Shown here: positions 1-8,268 of the stretch, piece by piece
How positions within the stretch are numbered: position 1 is the first letter of the stretch
Layout: each line of letters begins with the position of its first letter
Origin: Shouchella tritolerans
GTDB lineage: Bacteria > Bacillota > Bacilli > Bacillales > Bacillaceae_D
Assembly (NCBI RefSeq): GCF_025770735.1
Contig: NZ_JAODPB010000001.1
Coordinates: 806,001 to 870,000 of the forward strand
Length of the DNA: 64,000 nt
Direction of reading: 5' to 3'
The notes under the pieces: model-generated
What the model was told of the DNA's origin: nothing
The model's input: only the letters and a program-made list of their open reading frames with translations
The model's database searches: none
Program-made: the position numbers and the translations under genes

Positions 1-441
1 GACAAAGACACAGGCGAAACATTAAAAGAACTGACAAAAGGTGGGGCAGATGTCGTCATTGATTGTGTTGGTATGGACGGAAAGAAGTCCCCATTAGAAA
101 TGGTGGAACAAAAACTAAAATTACAAGGCGGGACATTAGGGCCGATCCAAATCGCCACTAAGGCCGTCAAGAAATGCGGCATCGTCCAATTGACTGGCGT
201 GTACGGTGGCAATTATAACCTCTTTCCTTTAGGCGCTTTCTTTAGCCGCAATGTCACTTTAAAAATGGGACAGGCACCTGCACGCGCCTATATGGAGACG
301 CTGTATGAACAAATCCGCGAAGGCACGATTAATCCAACAAGCATTATTACCCATAAACTTGCTCTAAGTGATGCGCCAAAAGGGTACGATCTATTTAACA
401 ATAAGAAAGATGACTGTATCAAAGTGATTTTGAAACCTTAA
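1..441 (+). CDS. Zinc-dependent alcohol dehydrogenase (MDR family), C-terminal part
   Basis: The reading frame is open from the first base, so this is the 3' end of a gene that begins outside the window. It shows the end of the Rossmann domain (GGADVVIDCVGMDG) and the C-terminal substrate domain with GVYG and SRNVTLKMGQAP, typical of the glutathione-independent formaldehyde/threonine-type zinc dehydrogenases. It is clearly paralogous to the frameshifted dehydrogenase at 24152-25292, which has the same motifs in the same order. The substrate cannot be told from this fragment. Its GC content is normal for the window, so it marks the left boundary of the AT-rich island that follows on the other strand. 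Confidence 0.9.
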   Translation, partial: DKDTGETLKELTKGGADVVIDCVGMDGKKSPLEMVEQKLKLQGGTLGPIQIATKAVKKCGIVQLTGVYGGNYNLFPLGAFFSRNVTLKMGQAPARAYMETLYEQIREGTINPTSIITHKLALSDAPKGYDLFNNKKDDCIKVILKP

Positions 442-495
442 CAAATAGGGAGGGTAAAATAATACAGAGATTCATGAACAATGGTTTTTATGCGC

Positions 496-530
496 AAGGA
501 ACTGTACTTGCGGCCGCAGTACAGTTCCTT
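496..530. terminator. Perfect 12-bp inverted repeat between convergent genes
   Basis: AAGGAACTGTAC (496-507) and its exact complement (519-530) enclose an 11-base GC-rich loop that contains a GCGGCCGC octamer. It lies between the converging dehydrogenase and MFS genes, where a shared terminator is expected. No T-tract follows directly on either strand (the nearest is at 546-550), so termination activity is inferred from position and stem strength only. Confidence 0.55.
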
Positions 531-549
531 GGTGGCTGTTAGCGCATTT

Positions 550-1776
550 TTAATCTTCAACTGAACTAGATATGACCATATTATATAATAACACCGCAGT
601 TAACCCGGTCAGAAAAATGATAATAGCTATTACGATAGGAGGGAGTATGGAACCTATAATAACTGTTAATGAGGCAATTAATAATGCTAAATCACCTTTT
701 AATGCGTTAAAAGCCATATAAGAACTTCTATGTTCATCTGGGGCCATTGAAGCAAAGTATGTTTGCTCTAAAGGGCCAAACAGAACTTCACCAATGGTAG
801 CTACAAACATTAATAGCATTAAGACATAGAGGCTATCAGTGATTGGCATTAAGCTATAGCTGGTCGCAAATACAAGCGCACTTAACAGCAATACTTTTTT
901 ATTATTAAATTTAAATACTAATTTATTTACAAATAACATTAAAATCAATACCAGTAGTGTATTTTCACTTTTTAATATACCAATTGCTTGAACTCCATTA
1001 ATGTCCCAGCCTAACACTTCATGTATAGGCATTGATTCGGCTAACCTTATAGAAATATAATTAACAAGATGGAATTCCGCAGAAAAAATGAGCACACTAG
1101 CTATCATAAATAAAATAAACGTTTTGTCCTTCACTACAAAATTATAATTTTTTAATAATCCTACTATGTGTTTTCGTGCTGCAATTCTTTCATTATTTGG
1201 AGTGTAACTTTCTTTAATAAAAAGACCAACCAAAAGCGTTATTAGAAAAGATAGGATAGAAAGCACAACAAATAACTGAAATAAATAATTAGAAAATAAA
1301 AAAGCTCCTAGAACTCCTCCTATTGCAACTGAAAGATTTCCACTCCAATAGATTATTGTATACATAAACTTACGTTGCTTTTTTGTACTAACGTCAATTA
1401 ACATTGCATCATTTGCTGGAATGGATAAACCGGTACATAGCGTATTTACTAACATCATAATAAACGTTATTAATGGCGCTGTAATTAAGGGTGAATTACA
1501 AATAGCCATAACGACAAAGGATAAAAAGCGAATGCCTTCAGATGCAACGATAATCTTTCGGCGTCCATAATAGTCAGAAAAGTAACCGCTAATTAAGCTG
1601 ACAAGAAAACCAACTACTACACTGAATAGTAATAAAACTCCGGCAAGCGTGGCTCCGAAATGAACAGATAAGTAAATAGCCATAAATGGAAGTATCATAC
1701 TTCCAACAAATCGGCTAATGAAATTGTGTATTATCCTGACTTTTATGTTGACATGGAGCTCTCGAAAACTACTCAT
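550..1776 (-). CDS. MFS transporter, putative exporter of the AT-rich cluster
   Basis: A 408-residue, very hydrophobic protein with about twelve membrane segments. A major-facilitator loop between the second and third segments reads GYFSDYYGRRK (the usual GxxxDxxGRR signature). The start is taken at MSSFREL, where AAGGGG sits about 8 bases upstream; the frame stays open six codons further up without a ribosome site. It is the last gene of the seven-gene AT-rich operon, separated from the ProRS-like gene by about 65 bases. In such a setting the likely role is export of the cluster's product and thereby self-resistance, which is inference; the family alone does not fix the substrate. Confidence 0.85.
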   Translation of the reverse strand: MSSFRELHVNIKVRIIHNFISRFVGSMILPFMAIYLSVHFGATLAGVLLLFSVVVGFLVSLISGYFSDYYGRRKIIVASEGIRFLSFVVMAICNSPLITAPLITFIMMLVNTLCTGLSIPANDAMLIDVSTKKQRKFMYTIIYWSGNLSVAIGGVLGAFLFSNYLFQLFVVLSILSFLITLLVGLFIKESYTPNNERIAARKHIVGLLKNYNFVVKDKTFILFMIASVLIFSAEFHLVNYISIRLAESMPIHEVLGWDINGVQAIGILKSENTLLVLILMLFVNKLVFKFNNKKVLLLSALVFATSYSLMPITDSLYVLMLLMFVATIGEVLFGPLEQTYFASMAPDEHRSSYMAFNALKGDLALLIASLTVIIGSILPPIVIAIIIFLTGLTAVLLYNMVISSSVED

Positions 1777-1840
1777 CTTTATCCCCTTAAGCAATCATTG
1801 ATCTATTCGAATAGTTTAGCATAATATTTATTTTTACCGG

Positions 1841-3088
1841 CTAGTAAAACCTTTTATTTGGGTCTAAATTTAATATTCTTTTCGTTATTTTATCCCCGCA
1901 TACATTACAGCTGTACTCCTTATCTTCAATATAATATCCATAAAACTCTTTTTTATAGCAGGCATTACAGACGCTTTCGGTATAATTCTCTTTTATTGTT
2001 TCTAAAAGACTTTCGCTTTTATTATAAATTTCTAAACATGTTTTAGATTTTTCTTCTATAACTTTATTGATTAGATCATTTGTATTCCGGAAAAATTCCT
2101 CTTTTATTTCTTCGTTTGTATTTTTTGTAAATAAAGTAAAGTGATCATGTATTAAAATATAATGTAGAACACCACTTTTTCTCCATATTTTGTATGATTT
2201 TTTTGTATCAGACAATTCCCGGACATTAAAACCCTCTTCTGTAAGTCGAGCAATAATTCCCTTGTCAGTCTTCAACTTTGGTGATTTTGCGATTAAAAGG
2301 TCTACATTGGCAATGTTGGGATGTATTAAAAACTCTCCACTACAACTTGATGATAGTTCCAAAGATTTATATAATGCTTTCCCAGAAAAACCGGAATCAA
2401 AGAAGTTGAACCTTTCATCAATTTTTAGATTCCTCTTAAATTGTTTCGATAAAGCATAGACCATACCTAACTTTGTCAATTTACCATTATGATGGGTAAT
2501 GAAATACAACTCATAATCTGCATATTTTGGAACTTCTTTAGCTTCCAAAAAAGCCACTTTTATTCCGATTTTCCGAAAAAAATTTTTGAATATTCGTTTC
2601 AGTTCGTCGACATTATCATAGAAGTCTTCTTCTTGGATAATTTGATCAATTTGTACAACCGGAAAAATATTTTTATCCTTAAAGAGGGGGATAAGCTTAT
2701 CATTTTTATCTCTAAACACACTCGATACTGAAAGAACAGAACCACCTTTACTCCCATGTGTATTATTTAATTTGGCAACTGACTCAATCAATATATCTGA
2801 TAGTATTAAATGTCCATTATATTCAACTACTTCATCCGTATAATCATTGATTCCTTTATATGCATTTATAAATGCATTTTTCTCAATCAACGTTTTATGC
2901 TTTAATTCTAATACATCTTTTATATTGCTTCGTTTTAATTCATTCCTAAAAGTATCTATAAATTGATTGATTACACCTAAACCAACACTTGAATACACAG
3001 GGAGTCCTTTCCCGTAACCACCAGGGAATAAAAAACCTGACTCTTCAAGGTAATGAATCATTTTACTACTATTGAGATATTCAACCAT
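1841..3088 (-). CDS. Diverged class II aminoacyl-tRNA-synthetase-like protein (ProRS type)
   Basis: A 415-residue protein that lines up by eye with archaeal-type prolyl-tRNA synthetase. Residues about 100-145 carry a motif-2-like stretch (SSVFRDKND followed by KNIFPVVQID). A Pro/Thr/His-type anticodon-binding domain seems to follow (HPNIANVDLLIAKSP, then an alpha/beta domain). The tail has two CxxC pairs (CNAC and CNVC), as in the zinc-binding C-terminus of archaeal ProRS. The motif 3 region (ALYKSLELSSS) lacks the arginine that binds ATP in normal enzymes, so ordinary aminoacylation is doubtful. The start at 3088 has AGGTGGG upstream; an alternative ATG at 3061 overlaps the upstream stop as ATGA. 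Within the cluster it may bind a tRNA or an aminoacyl intermediate, or protect against the product; this is speculation. Confidence 0.6.
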   Translation of the reverse strand: MVEYLNSSKMIHYLEESGFLFPGGYGKGLPVYSSVGLGVINQFIDTFRNELKRSNIKDVLELKHKTLIEKNAFINAYKGINDYTDEVVEYNGHLILSDILIESVAKLNNTHGSKGGSVLSVSSVFRDKNDKLIPLFKDKNIFPVVQIDQIIQEEDFYDNVDELKRIFKNFFRKIGIKVAFLEAKEVPKYADYELYFITHHNGKLTKLGMVYALSKQFKRNLKIDERFNFFDSGFSGKALYKSLELSSSCSGEFLIHPNIANVDLLIAKSPKLKTDKGIIARLTEEGFNVRELSDTKKSYKIWRKSGVLHYILIHDHFTLFTKNTNEEIKEEFFRNTNDLINKVIEEKSKTCLEIYNKSESLLETIKENYTESVCNACYKKEFYGYYIEDKEYSCNVCGDKITKRILNLDPNKRFY

Positions 3089-3501
3089 CTATTGTCCCAC
3101 CTATCTACAACATTGATCTCGTAATTCTTCACAAACGATGGGCTTTTAAGCTCTTTAACAATTTGTTTAACGTCAAAGACATTTGAAGAGGCTTTAGTAA
3201 AAGACTCAATTAGAATTACAGTCTCTTCTTTCTCTCCATAAAGACCTGGACCGATTGAATAGACGGACGCCTGGTCAACCGTTTTAAATAAAGAAATAGG
3301 GGTTTGGCAGAAATTTCCGCCAAAACTTCTTAAGTAATACTTTTTACCCCTATTAATTGTACTTTTGCTGTAAAAGTTGTGATATTTTTGGGAGGATTTA
3401 TTATCTGGAATAACAAAAACATCAGATAATAAATATACGGGTTTAGGAATATTTATCGCTCCTATAAGCTCATCCGCTTTCCATTTATTAAGCTGGTTCA
3501 T
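3058..3501 (-). CDS. Unknown protein of the AT-rich cluster
   Basis: About 147 residues, no signal peptide or membrane segment, and no family I recognise. The start is placed at the ATG encoding MNQLNKW, which lies inside the last codons of the ATP-grasp gene (14-base overlap); a TTG three codons earlier is possible. Its 3' end overlaps the ProRS-like gene by 31 bases, or by ATGA if the later start of that gene is used. This double overlap implies translational coupling with both neighbours and suggests the protein works in the same complex or pathway. The middle has an aromatic/Gly-rich patch (YYLRSFGGNF) and the end is beta-rich. Confidence 0.65.
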   Translation of the reverse strand: MNQLNKWKADELIGAINIPKPVYLLSDVFVIPDNKSSQKYHNFYSKSTINRGKKYYLRSFGGNFCQTPISLFKTVDQASVYSIGPGLYGEKEETVILIESFTKASSNVFDVKQIVKELKSPSFVKNYEINVVDRWDNRWLNISIVVK

Positions 3502-4765
3502 ATTTAACAATCAACTTCTTATCAATAAGATACATATCCTTAATAAGACGATCATTATCGTTATTAGAGAGATAGTACAACCCCAGTAAATCTTCTATGC
3601 CACGGTATGAGGAGACAATTTGACCTTCCGTAGCTATTGGGATTTTTAAATCCAAGGACTCAATATTTTCTAGTTCGGAGAAATCAATTTCTTTAATACA
3701 CCATTCTCCTTCAGGACACAAACTTACTTTTGAAGCAGCAAATTTTTGAAAGTCCACATTAGTTTGCACATTTTCCCCCAAAGATAGCTTTGCTAATTGA
3801 TAAAACAGATCGTATTCTCCATTAGAAGCATTATTTATTCTAAATGGAGTTGTTCCTCCTGGCCTGGCATTTACTTCAATTATTTTCGGGCCTTCTTTGG
3901 TAAACTTTATTTCTGTATGTGTCATAATATTATTAAGCTCTAATGCAGTAAGAGCATCTTCAGTAATCTTGTAGAGTTCTTTTATATATTTTTCATTTAA
4001 AGAGGTTGGAGTAATGTAACCAGATTCTCTGAAAGGTTTATTTAAATGAGTTCTGTCAGTAACGGCCAGGTTAAATACTTCATTATTGATCACAATGCTT
4101 TCTACACTGGCATAATCAGCAAGACCTTCTTTTTCGTGCCAATTCTCTCCAATCATCTTTTCTTCTAGGTTAAATGTGCTCTGTTTGCCTTCTACAATTA
4201 TATTTTCGTATTTCGCAAGGTGTTCTTTATATTTCGATACTAATTCATCATAGTTTTGAACTTCAAAAATGCCATATCCCCCTCCTCCAAAATTTGGTTT
4301 GAGCAAACTGGGGAATCCAATTTTCTCTGATGCCATTTCTAAGTCTTTGTCACTTTCCACTTCATAGAAACGTGGGATTGGAATACCTTTTTCCTCTAAT
4401 CTTTTTCTCTGTAGAGCTTTGTTTTGTACACGGTCTATTGTTTTGTCATCCATATAATCAATACCAATAGAGCTACATATTTCACTAACTACTTTTAATA
4501 GCATTTCCGCAAAAGTCAAAACTCCATCGATTTTTTTATTTTTATTAAAGTCCACTACTTTCTTGATCATATCTTCATCATTTTTACATTCAATTCCAAT
4601 TCCTATTGTGCCTATCACTTGATCGTATACATGATTAAGACTTTCGTTATTAGGAGATTTAATATAAAACGTTACTATATCAACATTATCTAACTTTTGT
4701 AAGCTTGGATATATTAAATCTGGTGCAGTACCTCCATGATGTAATAATAATGCCAATCTCTTCAT
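3488..4765 (-). CDS. ATP-grasp ligase (amino acid/peptide ligase type)
   Basis: A 425-residue ATP-grasp enzyme. Residues about 110-140 hold the N-terminal lid entry (NKALQRKRLEEKGIPIPRFY), the ATP loop is PSLLKPNFGGGGYGI near residue 155-170, and the metal-binding end reads THTEIKFTKEGPKIIEVNARPGG (shown in parts: EIKF, EVNARPGG). This pattern is that of BacD-like L-amino-acid ligases and related carboxylate-amine ligases, which make an acyl phosphate and join it to an amine. It starts with ATG 16 bases after the S66 peptidase gene and overlaps the next gene. In this cluster it is the most likely bond-forming enzyme for a dipeptide-like or amide product; substrates are unknown. Confidence 0.85.
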   Translation of the reverse strand: MKRLALLLHHGGTAPDLIYPSLQKLDNVDIVTFYIKSPNNESLNHVYDQVIGTIGIGIECKNDEDMIKKVVDFNKNKKIDGVLTFAEMLLKVVSEICSSIGIDYMDDKTIDRVQNKALQRKRLEEKGIPIPRFYEVESDKDLEMASEKIGFPSLLKPNFGGGGYGIFEVQNYDELVSKYKEHLAKYENIIVEGKQSTFNLEEKMIGENWHEKEGLADYASVESIVINNEVFNLAVTDRTHLNKPFRESGYITPTSLNEKYIKELYKITEDALTALELNNIMTHTEIKFTKEGPKIIEVNARPGGTTPFRINNASNGEYDLFYQLAKLSLGENVQTNVDFQKFAASKVSLCPEGEWCIKEIDFSELENIESLDLKIPIATEGQIVSSYRGIEDLLGLYYLSNNDNDRLIKDMYLIDKKLIVKYEPA

Positions 4766-4781
4766 CTGCGATCAACTCCCA

Positions 4782-5738
4782 TTATTTATATGATACTTTC
4801 ATTTTTTGAAACTTAATATCGATTGTCAAATGGCCCCCTATATAGAAAGGGAAGGACGGTTCAGTGTGCGAAAAATCGATATTACATAATATCGGGATAT
4901 TTGTAATATTAAATTCATTTACTAACAAATTTTTCAAAATATGTTTTTTATTAAGTATAGAATCTTGGCCGAATTTTCCTATTAATAAAGCCTTAGCAGC
5001 TAATAAATTGCTTCCCATAATCAAATGTTTAAAATTCATTAAAAATCTTTTTGGCGAGACATTTGGAACACTTTCGATAACTACTAGTTTATCAGTGAAA
5101 TCCATTGCAAATTCTGTACCTATTGTTGTACATAGACTCTCTAGATTTCCACCTACAACATAACCTGAAATTTGGCCTTTTTCCCTTTTTATATCATTTA
5201 AATAACTCCAAGTGGCATGTTTATGATTATCTCTTTTTCCAATATACCAATAACCATCATTGTATACCTCTGGGCAATTGAACTCGAACTCTTCTTTATT
5301 AAGAGCTTTTTTAATGATATCGAGGTCCGTTTCACATAAATTGGGATTACTTATGTGGGATAAGTCTATTCCGTAAATAGAAATTAACGCGTACTTAGAA
5401 TAAATACTGTTAAGTAGGCTCGTCAAATCACTTTTCCCACAAACTATTTTTCCTTCTTTATTATTTACTTCATTCGATATCATTTCTAAATGTAAATTAC
5501 TTGTTAGCCCTCCGTAAAAAGGGATCAAAATTGCGGGCTCATAGCTCTTGATAAAAGATGAAAAAAATTTTACAATATTGGAGGGCTTATTGATACCCAA
5601 TTGTAAATAGTCTTCATCAATGTTAGGGTCAATAATTATGTCATATCCCATTTTCTCAAGTCGTTTAATCCCTCGTTTTTTACTTTCGTCGCTCAAATCT
5701 CTTCCATTGTTAGAAGGTGCCCAGAGGTAAGCTTTCAT
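4782..5738 (-). CDS. S66-family peptidase (LD-carboxypeptidase/MccF-like)
   Basis: A 318-residue cytoplasmic serine peptidase of family S66. The nucleophile elbow is GKSD with Ser103, a GGNLESL motif sits at 196-202, the acid is Glu222 (VVIESV) and the histidine is His291 (DFSHTEPSFP followed by the usual GG), giving a complete Ser-Glu-His triad. The family contains murein LD-carboxypeptidases and MccF, which destroys microcin C-type peptidyl nucleotides and makes the producer immune. Inside an operon with two tRNA-synthetase-like genes, an ATP-grasp ligase and an exporter, the MccF-like self-immunity role is the better guess. AAGGAGGAG precedes the ATG. Confidence 0.85.
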   Translation of the reverse strand: MKAYLWAPSNNGRDLSDESKKRGIKRLEKMGYDIIIDPNIDEDYLQLGINKPSNIVKFFSSFIKSYEPAILIPFYGGLTSNLHLEMISNEVNNKEGKIVCGKSDLTSLLNSIYSKYALISIYGIDLSHISNPNLCETDLDIIKKALNKEEFEFNCPEVYNDGYWYIGKRDNHKHATWSYLNDIKREKGQISGYVVGGNLESLCTTIGTEFAMDFTDKLVVIESVPNVSPKRFLMNFKHLIMGSNLLAAKALLIGKFGQDSILNKKHILKNLLVNEFNITNIPILCNIDFSHTEPSFPFYIGGHLTIDIKFQKMKVSYK

Positions 5739-5753
5739 TCCTGCTCCTCCTTT

Positions 5754-6746
5754 TTACGGATCAATTTGGACATCTTTATCTCTATAGACAACAGGGATAT
5801 CACGAATATCATGATGCCCTGTTATCCATGCTATATACCGCTCAATCCCCATACCAAAACCACTAGTCTGGAGAGGAAAATCTCGCTTCATTGCAATATA
5901 CCATTTATAATCTTGTTCACTGACTTCATGTTCCCTTAAAGACTTTTGGACTGAATAATAATCTGCACGCTCCCCACACCCCAGTGTTTCTCCCATACCT
6001 AGCAACAGATCGGCAGCTAAAGCATATTTAGAGTCATCCGTATCATACTGCTGATAAAATGGAACGCTTTTATGCTCCAAATGGGTTAGCCAAACAGCAC
6101 CATTGTAACGGGCGATCAGGTGCTTTTCTCCCTTGGAGTTGATTGTAGTAATGCCATTTTTTCTCTCGACACCCTCAGGCAATTCCGAGTTTAAAATATC
6201 TACTGCACTGCTAAAATGCACCCTAGGAAACTGCTTCATTTCTATTATATTTTTTATACTTTCCAACTTCTCCTTTTCTATATTTAATTTAATAAAGTAA
6301 TCGCTTTCCAAAATTGGCTTTGTTATAAATTTTATATACTCTTCTCCTAGGTTTATAATGTCATTAAAATCACCAACTATTTCCACTTCAGAATGGTAAA
6401 ATTGATTCAAATGTCTTTCATCTGACTCTTCTCCTCGGAATGACGGCATTACATAATAAACCCCATTATTATTAAACCTTAATGTATACTCCAAAAGAAA
6501 TTGCATTGAATCAGCTAAATATGTTTCTTGACCTAACAAATCAATCTTTACTGGTAAGGAATCAGATCCTAAACCCATTGGACTGGAAATGCTATTGGTT
6601 GTTATAGGTAATGCCGCTAACGAGAAATTCTTTTTATTATAGAATTCATTCGTATATTTCATAATATCTGAATAAAGATTGAACATACTATGGTACCAAT
6701 CAGATCCCAAAACTGCTGACCACCTATTCTTAGTATCTAGAGCCAT
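5754..6746 (-). CDS. Stand-alone AsnRS-like catalytic core (class II synthetase paralogue / archaeal-type asparagine synthetase)
   Basis: A 330-residue protein matching only the catalytic domain of asparaginyl/aspartyl-tRNA synthetases. The substrate-pocket region reads SPMGLGSDSLPVKIDLLG, with YLADSMQF after it; motif 2 is FRGEESDERHLNQFYHSEVE (about residues 104-123); motif 3 is GFGMGIERYIAWITG near residue 300. All catalytic arginines appear present, but the N-terminal anticodon-binding OB domain is missing. Known proteins of this shape act as asparagine synthetases or activate an amino acid without using tRNA. Here it may supply asparagine or an activated Asp/Asn for the cluster's ligase. 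It overlaps the methyltransferase by 17 bases; AAAGGA lies 10 bases upstream of the ATG. Confidence 0.8.
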   Translation of the reverse strand: MALDTKNRWSAVLGSDWYHSMFNLYSDIMKYTNEFYNKKNFSLAALPITTNSISSPMGLGSDSLPVKIDLLGQETYLADSMQFLLEYTLRFNNNGVYYVMPSFRGEESDERHLNQFYHSEVEIVGDFNDIINLGEEYIKFITKPILESDYFIKLNIEKEKLESIKNIIEMKQFPRVHFSSAVDILNSELPEGVERKNGITTINSKGEKHLIARYNGAVWLTHLEHKSVPFYQQYDTDDSKYALAADLLLGMGETLGCGERADYYSVQKSLREHEVSEQDYKWYIAMKRDFPLQTSGFGMGIERYIAWITGHHDIRDIPVVYRDKDVQIDP

Positions 6747-7614
6747 AATTATTCATTCCTTTCATGAACTTCGTCGATGTAAATAATTCTCTATCAAAGG
6801 AAAAATTACTCTTCCTTGCATAGATCTCTTTATAAGCCATTTTAAAGAGATTGTCTCGGTACAAATATATATAGCTTTTATAAATCTTCTTAAAATAATC
6901 TTTAGTTTCTTGGTCAGAGATCCTTGCGTCAATTAATTCCCTATTTGTTTTAAGGATGTCATTTACATAGTCGCTAATTTGTTTGTCAGTTTTATAATCA
7001 AATTTATAGCTTTCAGTCAAAAATATATCTAGACCTTCAATATTATAGAAGGAGTCCCAATAGTCCTCAAAATCAATACGAATATCCATTTTGAGTGAAT
7101 CTCGAATTTGACTTATTAATCTATCCGATGGGGTTTCTATATAATACATAGGGGTAACAAATAATACACCATTATTTGTTAAGACTCTTTTATATTCAAA
7201 CAATGCTTTCTCTCTTTGTGGAATATAAGAGATAATATTCCCTGCAAAAATAAAGTCGAATTCTTCATCTTCAAAAGGCAGATCTGTCGCATCGGCCTTC
7301 AAAAATGTAATATTATTTTCCACGCCATAAGCTACTGCATTTTTCTTTGCAATAGCTAAACTATCCTCATTGATGTCAATTGCTGTAATCTTGCAATTGG
7401 TTAGTTTGGCTAATTCTATAGCAGTAAAGCCGGTAGAAGTCCCTATCTCTAATATCCTGTTATTTTTTCTTATATTAAGATTTTTAATGAAATTTATTAC
7501 TGTCCGTATTCCGCCTGGTGGTCGATTGGTTTCTCCTATCACTGAAATTAACTGATTGTAATTCATTTTTTTTAGCTCTGTAATTCCCAAAGAATTAACT
7601 TTTAATTCACTCAT
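6730..7614 (-). CDS. Class I SAM-dependent methyltransferase
   Basis: About 294 residues with a clear SAM-binding domain: motif I ILEIGTSTGFTAIE around residue 52, the acidic post-I residue in AIDINEDSL, a DATDLPF motif and a later IFAGNIISYIPQ segment. The C-terminal half (DIRIDFEDYWDSFYNIEGL onwards) is not recognisable and may bind the substrate. The ATG at 7614 is preferred because AAAGGGG lies 12 bases ahead; an upstream TTG would touch that site. It is the first gene of the AT-rich operon, so it probably modifies the product or a precursor. Confidence 0.85.
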   Translation of the reverse strand: MSELKVNSLGITELKKMNYNQLISVIGETNRPPGGIRTVINFIKNLNIRKNNRILEIGTSTGFTAIELAKLTNCKITAIDINEDSLAIAKKNAVAYGVENNITFLKADATDLPFEDEEFDFIFAGNIISYIPQREKALFEYKRVLTNNGVLFVTPMYYIETPSDRLISQIRDSLKMDIRIDFEDYWDSFYNIEGLDIFLTESYKFDYKTDKQISDYVNDILKTNRELIDARISDQETKDYFKKIYKSYIYLYRDNLFKMAYKEIYARKSNFSFDRELFTSTKFMKGMNNYGSRY

Positions 7615-8180
7615 ACACGCACACAACCCCTTTACAATAACTTCAATATTTATGCTATTAATGGTAAATCATACGATCTGAAAAATCAATAATAAAAAAC
7701 AATTTTTTCTTAACAATTTATTGAAAGGGCTTTCCTAGTCGTTTAATCCATAAGACTAAATGTAATAATTGCGGCATTCATAATTTACAAATTCTTACTT
7801 TGGTGTAATCCGATTTATACGGGATGAAAGCCTTCTTTTTAGGTATGGCGGCCGGTTTTATCGTATTAACAGCGATAATTTCGGACGACACACGTCTTTC
7901 ATTGGCCAAACAGTTTGTCCTGACTGCCATAGACATTCGTCGATTCACACTAATTCCCAGAGCAAATTTATTTGACGCTACGCCGTTGGTGCTGTTAAGA
8001 ATATGCTTGTTTTTGATGTAATAGCGTCTCTTGGCTGAAACTTTGTCAACAGGCTGAAGGATGGGTAAGGGCTTCTCTATTGTTCAATTTCTAGTCGACG
8101 ATCAAGTAAATATGGAATTGGCACTGAGAGAGAAATAATTTTTAACAAAAAGAACAAGAAACTTGAAAAACAATGAAACT
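7615..8180. other. Gene-free stretch between AT-rich island and heme operon
   Basis: About 570 bases with no supported gene. The first 100 bases are AT-rich and should hold the promoter of the minus-strand cluster, but I see no convincing -35/-10 pair. From about 7750 the composition returns to that of the chromosome, which places the right edge of the island here. A 65-codon open frame at 7824-8021 lacks a ribosome site and resembles nothing, and may be a decayed gene or mobile element remnant. Confidence 0.5.
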
Positions 8181-8185
8181 ATCAA

Positions 8186-8251
8186 TTGACATTGATATTG
8201 ATTCTCATTATCATAATAATTGAATGCTAAATGATACTGATTCTCATTATC
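8186..8251 (+). promoter_or_regulatory. Fur-regulated promoter of the heme operon
   Basis: TTGACA (8186-8191) and TATCAT (8209-8214) are spaced by 17 bases. The spacer and -10 hold GATATTGATTCTCATTATCA, and a second near copy, TGATACTGATTCTCATTATC, lies at 8232-8251. Both match the classic Fur box pattern of GATAAT-like hexamers. Two boxes, one over the core promoter and one downstream, point to tight iron repression of the whole heme operon. Confidence 0.9.
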
Positions 8252-8268
8252 TTTAAGGTGTGAATGAA

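Noticed and set aside
7824-8021. 65-codon plus-strand open frame
   Set aside because: No ribosome site, no recognisable domain and unusual composition; treated as non-coding or a relic.
8030-8062. CTTTGTCAACAGGCTGAAG as a further copy of the terminator-associated repeat
   Set aside because: Similarity is limited to about ten bases and no terminator hairpin is next to it.
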